A stretch of DNA of 34,838 nucleotides. Origin: Bacteroides sp. (GTDB taxonomy: Bacteria; Bacteroidota; Bacteroidia; Bacteroidales; Bacteroidaceae). Positions 8,431-15,589 of the stretch are shown here, one piece after another (within the stretch, counting starts at the first letter, position 1; every line of letters starts with the position of its first letter). Below the pieces are notes generated by a model. It made no database searches. It was given only the letters and a program-made list of their open reading frames with translations, and was not told the origin of the DNA. The stretch lies in contig JAJBTC010000145.1 in the NCBI GenBank assembly GCA_020861095.1, forward strand, positions 1-34,838, given 5' to 3'. A program made the position numbers and the translations under genes.

Positions 8431-8876
8431 TTTTTTCCGGCGGCATGCAGTTTCCGGGAAGCAAGTTCCAGAAATTGGCTGTATGTTCCCTGGAATTCAG
8501 GATCCAGATGTTCGAAATCCAGATCTATACCGTCGTATCCATAGGTCGTGCAATCCTTTACGTATTCATTGACGAGCGCCTCTATCTTCTCTGCAGTGTT
8601 TATATTATCTTCGCTTCCACCTACCGCTTTATAGACTTCGATCTGATTGCGATGACATTCGTCAATAAAAGATCCCGGGGGATTTCCGAAAATACTGATG
8701 GAATGAATGATCTCTTTTACAGGTTCCAATTCCTTGAAAGAACTTCCCTCTTTATAGATATACCAGGGAAATACTTTTTTCCCGGGGGCAGCGGGTGTTT
8801 CCTGCTTGCAGGAAACACTTGCCAGTACCCACAGTGCACACAGTGTAACGGTTCGGATCGTTTTTATATAGTTCAT
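8427..8876 (-). CDS. GH18 glycosidase lipoprotein, N-terminal part (frame-shifted)
   Basis: The 149-residue frame starts with a lipoprotein signal (CALWVLASVSC). It contains YGYDGIDLDFEHL near residue 115, the GH18 DxxDxDxE motif with the catalytic Glu. GH18 enzymes use substrate-assisted catalysis on N-acetylglucosamine-containing substrates (chitin, chitobiose cores of N-glycans). The frame ends in AAGKK and TGA inside a run of A. With one more A it would read on as AAGKKMSHCVSF and give a protein of about 340 residues. It begins 12 nt after the BACON-protein gene and is the last gene of the PUL operon. Confidence 0.88.
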   Translation of the reverse strand: MNYIKTIRTVTLCALWVLASVSCKQETPAAPGKKVFPWYIYKEGSSFKELEPVKEIIHSISIFGNPPGSFIDECHRNQIEVYKAVGGSEDNINTAEKIEALVNEYVKDCTTYGYDGIDLDFEHLDPEFQGTYSQFLELASRKLHAAGKK

Positions 8877-8888
8877 GATCGGCCGGAG

Positions 8889-10553
8889 TTAATATTCGTA
8901 TTTCTTATATTCAAAATAATCGTAGCTGGCTGTATACGTATCCTGGGTATCCCGGTCGCCCTGCCATCCGCCACCGTTGGCAAAGGTCACAAAAGAGAAA
9001 CCGAATTGGAACTCTTCCGGAGTATACCAGGTATCGAAGGTCTTCACAACATCCCCGTCTATGATCCATGACGCGCTGTACGCACCGTCTTTGATTCTGA
9101 GATCGATCGTCAGGGTATGTTTGCCCGGATCGACAGGCACACCGTAGACTCCCAGCGATTCTGTATAGCAGCGTACCAGCATCTGTCCCGGAAGGGGTAG
9201 GACCTGGCAAGCCGCGCGATCATCTTCCGTTCCGGGGAAGACAAACATCGAGAACGATCTTTCTTCCGCGTTGGTTGCTGCTATGTTGCCACCGGCCAGC
9301 CATTTTTCACCTACTCCTATAGCAGGAACGTCGATTTCCCAGGTATATTTGCCGGCTCCTACCTCGGGTCCGTAAACAAAACTGGTTCCGTTGGGCAGGT
9401 TTAAAGTCCCGTTGGCAATGGTTCCTCCTACGTTGGTCCAATCCGCAGGGATCTCATCCCTTTCAAAGTCCCATCTGGTGGTGGGGCCTTCCGGTTCGGG
9501 AGGAAGCTGACCTTCCACGATGGGTTTCATCGAATAGTCATAAGGGACATATTCCAGATAATCAAACAAGGCATAGTTCTCCTGGGTAGCCGCATGGTCG
9601 CCCATGCCGTACAGGTTCTCCACACTGGATATGGCACGGAAATAAGCCTCTTCACCGTAATCCAGTTGCGTTCTTTTCAGACTCTTACCGCCTACCAGCC
9701 ATTCTGCCAGGTATTTGTCATTTTCCAGTTTCAGGTCTAAAACAAACGTATGCCAGGCGTCGGCTTTGATAGGAGTATATTCGGAGAAGAAAGGATTTGC
9801 CTGACTGGAAACCAGACACAACATATCGTCTGGTCCCGCGTTGTGCGCGCTACGGGCCGCTGCCGTACCGGAGCAAATCTCAAAATCCAGCTCATGGCCG
9901 TCGCCAAAATAGACGAAGGCTCCGATACTGGCCCGGTCGTTCATACCGAATTTAGGTACATAGATTCGCCATTCGTAACGGCCTGATCCGAACTGTGTGG
10001 TGGTCTGCACCTTGAAGCGGTCCCCGTTGGTACCCGAGTATTCCTCACCCGGTCGTGTATAGATGCGCAATGCTTTCCCGTCTTCACATTCGTCGTTGTC
10101 TACGATGGTAATGGGATCTATCCCTGCTACAAGTCCCACCTTCTGCAATCCCTCGAAATCGCCGTAATGGTATATAAAACCGTTGTATCCATCCTGGATG
10201 ATCGTAATGGTACGGAGTTCGGCATTTCTTGCTGCTACCGTCAGGGTAGCACCCCGTCTGGGACCACTGTTCTTTCCGGCAGAAACAGTTATCGTGCCAT
10301 TACCGGTTCCTTCCAGCGGAGAGACTGTAAGCCAGTCACCGCCGCCCTGATCTACCGCTACTTTCCACTCTGTCTCTGACGTGATGTCCACTGCCTGAAC
10401 TTCGGTCGGGGAGACTTCGAAGGTCAGGTCATAGGCAGAGACTTCGCATCGGACCAACTCCGTCTTTTCTTTGAAGCTATCGCCACAGGATAGCAGGGCT
10501 ATACTATATAACGCACTGATTGCTGCATACATATATCTTAGTTTCATACTCAT
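8889..10553 (-). CDS. BACON-domain lipoprotein with two GH16-like domains
   Basis: The 554-residue protein has a lipoprotein signal (SIALLSC). A BACON domain follows at about residues 35-120 (ITSETEWKVAVDQGG, DWLTVSPLEGTGNGTITVS). Then come two related beta-sandwich domains of about 190 residues. The first, about 125-340, contains GHELDFEIC, which fits the ExDxE catalytic motif of GH16/XTH enzymes. The second, about 360-554, aligns over YTWEIDVPAIGVG and ASYDYFEY but has lost the ExDxE residues, so it may only bind. The whole could be a surface glycan-binding protein or an enzyme. The secreted protein at 20048 is a single-domain relative. It lies in the operon between susD and the GH18 gene. 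Confidence 0.8.
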   Translation of the reverse strand: MSMKLRYMYAAISALYSIALLSCGDSFKEKTELVRCEVSAYDLTFEVSPTEVQAVDITSETEWKVAVDQGGGDWLTVSPLEGTGNGTITVSAGKNSGPRRGATLTVAARNAELRTITIIQDGYNGFIYHYGDFEGLQKVGLVAGIDPITIVDNDECEDGKALRIYTRPGEEYSGTNGDRFKVQTTTQFGSGRYEWRIYVPKFGMNDRASIGAFVYFGDGHELDFEICSGTAAARSAHNAGPDDMLCLVSSQANPFFSEYTPIKADAWHTFVLDLKLENDKYLAEWLVGGKSLKRTQLDYGEEAYFRAISSVENLYGMGDHAATQENYALFDYLEYVPYDYSMKPIVEGQLPPEPEGPTTRWDFERDEIPADWTNVGGTIANGTLNLPNGTSFVYGPEVGAGKYTWEIDVPAIGVGEKWLAGGNIAATNAEERSFSMFVFPGTEDDRAACQVLPLPGQMLVRCYTESLGVYGVPVDPGKHTLTIDLRIKDGAYSASWIIDGDVVKTFDTWYTPEEFQFGFSFVTFANGGGWQGDRDTQDTYTASYDYFEYKKYEY

Positions 10554-10560
10554 TGTTTTT

Positions 10561-10642
10561 TATATTTATGGAATACAGGATACGCTTTGGCATAGCCGAA
10601 GTAAACTTCGCTTTGCGGTCCGGCTTTCACTGTATTTGTTTC
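10561..10642 (+). repeat. Hairpin leader repeat, copy 1 (antisense, between susD and BACON gene)
   Basis: This is aligned without large gaps to the leaders at 15494 and 19684. It starts with a degraded -7 element (TATATTTA) and then forms the hairpin GCATAGCCGAAG / CTTCGCTTTGC around 10590-10616. Unlike the other copies it points against the genes around it, toward the 3' end of susD. Confidence 0.65.
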
Positions 10643-10644
10643 AC

Positions 10645-12285
10645 TCAGTTATTTAGATTCGGATTGATGGATGTGTCTACAAAAGGACGGGGAAGATACA
10701 TCTTACTGTCGCTCCACGTACCGGATACAGGAACCGCTTCTTTCCGGAATACCCCCGGAGCTACTTCAATCTCCGGATTTAATTTTCTGTATTCGAAATG
10801 ATCTTTGATGCGATTCATGCGGAACATATCTCTCGCCCGGGTAGCAATGGTGCCCCAATAATATCCGGCTATTTCCCAACCGTGCTCGTTGTAGGCTGCT
10901 TCCGCCAGTTCGTCATACGACATCGTTGGCTGATACACATCTCTTTCCGCTACCACAGATCCGTTGGCACGGTTGCGTACCTCGTTCAACAGATTGACTG
11001 CTTCTGTGATGCTACCGGTTTTCGAACGGCCTACTGCTTCGGCATACCAGCAATACACCTCTGCCAGGCGGATGAGCTGGTGTGTCTTTTCTCCGTCCTG
11101 ATTCATGGAGATCCCCGGGTTGGTATAGTCGAATTCTTCACCGTTGGTTGTTTCCGCCTTTTTCATGAAACAAGGAGCAATCACTACGCGGGAGGCTGTC
11201 GGGTCGGGATCTTCCCACCAGTCGCGCAGCTGGGTTTCATTTTTCAATGTGATTTTCGGGAAATAGGTCGCGTCTTTACGCGATCCCTCCGGAAAATCGT
11301 ACCAGAATTTAATCTCTCCGTTCGTATCGCCCCAGCCACCGCCACCGTAGGCATAGTCTGCCAGGAAATCGGCCAGAGGAGCGTTGGTGACTGCGCCTGT
11401 TCCACGATTGTAATATACCCCCAGCAATACTTCCGGGTTGTTTTTGTTATACTCCATGGAATATACCTGTTTGTAATCAGGTAACAATCTGTAGGAATAG
11501 GTACCGTTTTTCGAAGCGTCGATCACCTCTTTTGCTTTTGCGGCAGCCAGCTGATAATATTCCGTTCCTTTGTTCAGCGGCCATCCTGCCATAGCCATGT
11601 ATACATAGGCCAGTGTGGCCTTTACGGCTCCCTGACTGACGGCGATATTTACTCCGTTCCTGGCATAAGGCTCTCTGGTGTAATGGGCAGGAACCATGGC
11701 TTCTGCTTTTTGCAGGTCAGAGACGATCAGTTCGTAAATCTCGGGAATGGTGGCCAGGGGCATGTTGTAGTTGATCTCATCTTTCACCACCAGAGGCACT
11801 TCTCCCCAGGCCATTACCAGATAGAAGTAAGAATAGGCACGCCAGTAATGGGCCTGTCCGATGGCGGCCTCTTTCTCTTCCTGAGTTACATCCGGAGTTC
11901 GTCCGGCATTATCGATGATGAAATTGGCAGCTTTCACTAATCTCCAGCGGGCTCCCCACAATTCGGTCACCCACGAGTTGTTATCCGAAATACTGTACGT
12001 ATCTACCTCACGCAAGCCCTGTTTGTTACCCGCGGGATGGGTAGAGATATCGTCGCCCATCACAGCTTCGAAACCCGCCCAGATATTTGCATACATATCG
12101 CTTGCCACTTTGGAGTACAGTCCGTTCAGTGCCAGGTCCAGATCACCTTTGGAACTGAAGAAGTTATCTACTGCCAGTTGCCCTTTGGGATCTTCCGTCA
12201 GCAGATCCTCACAGGATACCATGCAGAGCACCAGCCATGCCAGCCCCGTGATGCGGAGTATTTTATATATTGTTTTCATGTCCAT
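10645..12285 (-). CDS. SusD-family glycan-binding lipoprotein
   Basis: The 546-residue protein has the RagB/SusD fold. It starts with a lipoprotein signal (WLVLCMVSC) followed by EDLLTEDP, the typical mature SusD N-terminus. GQAHYWRAYSYFYLVMAWGEVPLV (residues about 140-165) is the conserved helical TPR segment. RLAEVYCWYAEAVGRS and AVNLLNEVRNRAN are the C-terminal hallmark helices. It would sit on the outer surface as the lid of the SusC transporter. It starts 14 nt after susC ends. The codon choice MDM leaves two possible ATGs 6 nt apart. The substrate cannot be read from sequence. Confidence 0.95.
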   Translation of the reverse strand: MDMKTIYKILRITGLAWLVLCMVSCEDLLTEDPKGQLAVDNFFSSKGDLDLALNGLYSKVASDMYANIWAGFEAVMGDDISTHPAGNKQGLREVDTYSISDNNSWVTELWGARWRLVKAANFIIDNAGRTPDVTQEEKEAAIGQAHYWRAYSYFYLVMAWGEVPLVVKDEINYNMPLATIPEIYELIVSDLQKAEAMVPAHYTREPYARNGVNIAVSQGAVKATLAYVYMAMAGWPLNKGTEYYQLAAAKAKEVIDASKNGTYSYRLLPDYKQVYSMEYNKNNPEVLLGVYYNRGTGAVTNAPLADFLADYAYGGGGWGDTNGEIKFWYDFPEGSRKDATYFPKITLKNETQLRDWWEDPDPTASRVVIAPCFMKKAETTNGEEFDYTNPGISMNQDGEKTHQLIRLAEVYCWYAEAVGRSKTGSITEAVNLLNEVRNRANGSVVAERDVYQPTMSYDELAEAAYNEHGWEIAGYYWGTIATRARDMFRMNRIKDHFEYRKLNPEIEVAPGVFRKEAVPVSGTWSDSKMYLPRPFVDTSINPNLNN

Positions 12286-12299
12286 TTGTAGTTAGAAGA

Positions 12300-14159
12300 T
12301 TAAAAGTTGAGTTTCATGCCAAAAGTAAACGTTCTCGGAACGGGATAAGACCCCATGTCCACCCCATTGAACCCATAGTCTGTTTCGCTGTACACTTCCG
12401 GGTCCATACCTGTATATTTCGTCAGGGTGAACAGGTTTTGCGCACTCACGGACAACTGGATATCGGCTATTTTCGTTATCTTTTTAGGCAGGTTGTAGGA
12501 AAGACTTATGTTTTTCAGTTTCACGAACGACGCATCTTCCAGCCAGAAATCAGAGTCGGGATAATTTCTGTTGTCCGGGTTTTTGTGACTTGCATACACG
12601 GCATCTGTTTTATGGGTTACCTGATCCCAGCTTTTGTAGTAGGCATCGGATAAAGAAATGAAACGGTATACCCCGGTCATGGAAGACATGGCGTAACGGC
12701 TTACATTCAGTCTGTCCTGTCCTGTGGCGGCATTGATAAAGAGGTTAAGGGTCCAGTTCTTCCAGGTGAATGTATTGTTCCATCCGAAGGTCCAGTTTGG
12801 TTCGGCTTGTCCCATAACAGTCAGGTCGTCAGCACCCGGATTGGTCGTCAGACTTCCGTCGGACCGACGCTTGTACAGGTTAGCACCCTGGTCGTTGAAG
12901 TTGGCCCATTCATACAGATAGAAAGCACCGATCGGATGACCTACTTGTTTGATCTGCATCGGTCCCCCGCCGATACTTGTGTAATTCTCTCCGACAATGA
13001 ATTCACTGCCTGCCAGGTCAATGATCTTATTCTTCAGGTACGATGCATTCAGGGAGGTCTCCCAACCAAAAATATCTTTGTCGGTCAGTGGAGTAGCACT
13101 GAGGGTGAATTCAACCCCAGAGTTCCTTACTTCACCCTGGTTCACCCAGAAAGATCCACCGCCGTTGTATTGCGGAGCGGGTTTGCGAAGCAACAAATCT
13201 TTGGTATCTTTCCGGAACCATTCGGCTGTAAAGCTCAGGCGTCCGTCTAAAACACTGGTATCTAATCCTATATTGTACTGGTAGGTGCTTTCCCAGGTCA
13301 CATCTGGTGTGGCCAGGTTGCCGGTCCAGTAGCCGGTATGGATCGCGTCGCTGCCATAACCGTCGTAATCCGTGGCAGCCAACATACCCAGTGTGCTGTA
13401 AGCACCGATACTTTGGTTACCTACAATCCCAAAGCTACCTCTCAGTTTCAATTGCTGAACGATGTTCTGGCTATTCATAAAGTTTTCTCTGGCCATGTCC
13501 CAGGCTACTGCCGCCGACGGGAAGTATCCCCACTTATTTTTCTTCTGGAATTTGGAGGAACCGTCGGCACGGAAAGTACCGGTCACCATATATTTTCCTT
13601 TGTAGTTGTACATGATACGTCCAAGTCCCGACACGATAGCCTCTGCGGAATAACCGTTGCTCCCGTCGCGTGTATTTGCATTCTGTGCGTTCCAGTAACC
13701 CACAAACTCATTGGCCAGTTCGCTGCCGGTCAGGGCAAGGTATCTTGTCTCGGCACCACTTGCCTCAAATACAGCTGTTGCGGTAAGTTGATGATCGCCG
13801 AAACGGGTGGTATAGGTCACGTTGTTGGTATTCTGCCAGAAGAGATTCATCCGGCTCGAATTTTCCATGCCGCTGAGCTGTCCGGGTTTGGCCAGCGATG
13901 AAGTAAAGGAATATCCCGGGATATGCGAGTAATTCGCGGCACCCTGTACCGACAACGTCAGACCTTTCATGAGTTTGAAGGTCAGATCCATATTGCCGTT
14001 CAGTGCGTATACATAGGTGTCACCGTAATTGGCTACGCGGGCACCGTAAGGGTTCGGATTGACCGAATTGTAGGGATCCATGTTGTACACACCTGTTTCC
14101 GGATCTCTCATTTCCATTGTAGGAGAATAGTTCAGGAAATTCATAATGTCAATCCCCCC
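12300..14159 (-). CDS. SusC-family TonB-dependent transporter, barrel part (frame-shifted)
   Basis: This frame encodes most of the 22-strand outer-membrane barrel: aromatic-rich alternating strands such as WKNWTLNLFINAATGQD and the C-terminal RTFTFGMKLNF ending in Phe, the outer-membrane assembly signal. It joins the plug part upstream if one G is added to a run of eight G (14154-14161), giving about 988 residues in all. Codons in the good frame run from the G tract. An ATG at 14213 in the same frame lies upstream of the junction, so the residues it adds are not native. A second ATG (14144) overlaps the stop of the N-terminal part as ATGA. Confidence 0.88.
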   Translation of the reverse strand, partial: GGIDIMNFLNYSPTMEMRDPETGVYNMDPYNSVNPNPYGARVANYGDTYVYALNGNMDLTFKLMKGLTLSVQGAANYSHIPGYSFTSSLAKPGQLSGMENSSRMNLFWQNTNNVTYTTRFGDHQLTATAVFEASGAETRYLALTGSELANEFVGYWNAQNANTRDGSNGYSAEAIVSGLGRIMYNYKGKYMVTGTFRADGSSKFQKKNKWGYFPSAAVAWDMARENFMNSQNIVQQLKLRGSFGIVGNQSIGAYSTLGMLAATDYDGYGSDAIHTGYWTGNLATPDVTWESTYQYNIGLDTSVLDGRLSFTAEWFRKDTKDLLLRKPAPQYNGGGSFWVNQGEVRNSGVEFTLSATPLTDKDIFGWETSLNASYLKNKIIDLAGSEFIVGENYTSIGGGPMQIKQVGHPIGAFYLYEWANFNDQGANLYKRRSDGSLTTNPGADDLTVMGQAEPNWTFGWNNTFTWKNWTLNLFINAATGQDRLNVSRYAMSSMTGVYRFISLSDAYYKSWDQVTHKTDAVYASHKNPDNRNYPDSDFWLEDASFVKLKNISLSYNLPKKITKIADIQLSVSAQNLFTLTKYTGMDPEVYSETDYGFNGVDMGSYPVPRTFTFGMKLNF

Positions 14160-15265
14160 CCGTTGTGGCTGTGGGTGCGGGAAGAGTGGATCCGGGTAGA
14201 AAGTGTCAGCCACTTCGTGAGTTCGTTGTCCAGATTGATCCGCAACTGCGCGCGTTGATACCGGGTGGTGATGGTCATGGCTGTCATATCCAGTAAATTG
14301 GCAGAGATCAGATACTTGTTTTTGGCCGTTCCGCCGGAAATACCCAGTTTGTAATCCTGACTGATCCCTGTCTGTAGCATCAGATCCTGCCAGTCGATCC
14401 CTTGGGAACCATTTTTATAGGCCTGCATCTCTTCCTCCGGGAATGAGATACCATTGTATTCTTTTAATGCGGTGGCGTACTCATACGCATTCAGCAGATC
14501 GTATTTCTTCAGGATGTTGGATACGCCGATAGCTACATCGGCATAGATCTGCACTTTGCCTTCCACCCCTTTTTTCGTGGTAACCAGTACCACTCCATTC
14601 GCACCGCGTGAACCGTATATAGCTGTTGCCGAAGCATCTTTCAATACTTCAATGGATTGGATATCGGCAGGATTCACGTCCAGCCCGCCGGCCATGACCC
14701 CATCAATCACATACAGGGGTTCGTTGCTTGTATTGATCGAAGTGGTACCCCGGACACGAACCTTGACGCTACCGCCGGGCAAACCATTGACGCTGGTCAC
14801 TGCCACGCCCGCTGTACGTCCCTGTAATATATCTTCCACCCGTTTCACGGGCTGGTCTTTGAATTGCCTGGAAGAAACGGAAGCTACAGCACCGGTAACA
14901 TCTGATTTCTTCACGACACCGTAGCCAATGACAACCACCTCACTCAGCTGGTTCTGGTCTTCCTGCATCGTCACTTTCAGACTGGTATTCTCACCCGGTT
15001 TCACCTCTTTAGTCACATATCCGATATAGGAAAACAAGAGTGTAGAACCGACAGGGGCACTGATAGAGAACTTTCCGGAAAAATCCGTAATGGTACCCGT
15101 TCGCGCGTCGTCTTTGATCGTAACATTAACACCTATGATGGGCTCGTCGGTGTCGGCATCTGTAACAGTGCCCGAATACATCGTTGCAACCTGTGCATAA
15201 CCGGATGTAGCTGCTGCAAAAAGAAACAACAGCAGGCAACTCAGTGTTTGTTTTAGTTTATTCAT
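14141..15265 (-). CDS. SusC-family TonB-dependent transporter, N-terminal plug part (frame-shifted)
   Basis: The 374-residue frame has a signal peptide (LLLFLFAAATSGYAQ) and a carboxypeptidase-D-like regulatory domain (SGTVTDADTDEPIIGVNVTI, about residues 32-110). The SusC-type TonB box region LSEVVVIGYG and the plug domain (VKVRVRGTTSINTSNEPLYV, GSRGANGVVLVTTKKG) follow. It stops shortly after the first barrel strands, just past a run of eight G. SusC proteins import SusD-bound oligosaccharides using TonB and the proton-motive force. As written, the truncated product could not form a transporter, so the locus is either off in this sequence or mis-sequenced here. Confidence 0.9.
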   Translation of the reverse strand: MNKLKQTLSCLLLFLFAAATSGYAQVATMYSGTVTDADTDEPIIGVNVTIKDDARTGTITDFSGKFSISAPVGSTLLFSYIGYVTKEVKPGENTSLKVTMQEDQNQLSEVVVIGYGVVKKSDVTGAVASVSSRQFKDQPVKRVEDILQGRTAGVAVTSVNGLPGGSVKVRVRGTTSINTSNEPLYVIDGVMAGGLDVNPADIQSIEVLKDASATAIYGSRGANGVVLVTTKKGVEGKVQIYADVAIGVSNILKKYDLLNAYEYATALKEYNGISFPEEEMQAYKNGSQGIDWQDLMLQTGISQDYKLGISGGTAKNKYLISANLLDMTAMTITTRYQRAQLRINLDNELTKWLTLSTRIHSSRTHSHNGGGLTL

Positions 15266-15346
15266 ATACTTTTCATTGATTAGATTTATAGCCTGTTTAA
15301 GTTTTCTGTGGAAAATGTAAACAGACTCTCAGGAAATCTCACGAAA

Positions 15347-15354
15347 CAAATATA
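15347..15354 (-). promoter_or_regulatory. -7 element of the susC operon promoter
   Basis: TATATTTG on the minus strand lies 81 nt upstream of the susC start. The -33 position is occupied by the palindrome at 15361-15390, with no TTTG there, which fits an activator-dependent promoter. Confidence 0.6.
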
Positions 15355-15360
15355 GGTGGA

Positions 15361-15390
15361 TGTACAGAACCGGACGTCCGTTAGCGTACA
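15361..15390. promoter_or_regulatory. Candidate regulator-binding palindrome at the susC promoter
   Basis: A 30-bp interrupted palindrome has TGTAC and GTACA at its ends and CGGACGTCCG at its centre (15371-15380). It ends 6 bp upstream of the -7 element. The AraC-type domain of the neighbouring hybrid regulator is the obvious candidate ligand, but binding is inferred only from position. Confidence 0.4.
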
Positions 15391-15493
15391 AATAAAATCC
15401 TGATTTATCCAAAACACCTCTTTCTGAGGATTTAGAGGAGGTAGGCTGTACAAAAGAAGACAGACTTTTATTGTGTGGTTGCATAAGTTCTTC

Positions 15494-15573
15494 TATATTT
15501 GTAGAATGTAGGATGCGCCTTAGCATAGCTGAAGTAAACTTCGCTCTGCATTCGGCTTTCACTATATCTGTTA
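15494..15573 (+). promoter_or_regulatory. Promoter and hairpin leader repeat, copy 2 (hybrid regulator gene)
   Basis: TATATTTG (15494-15501) is preceded after 20 nt by TTG (15471-15473). Transcription would start near 15508, and the whole leader up to 15573 matches the repeats at 10561 and 19684. The hairpin GCATAGCTGAAG / CTTCGCTCTGC lies at about 15523-15549. The ATG follows 17 nt after the repeat. Confidence 0.65.
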
Positions 15574-15589
15574 TACCAACACGTATACT

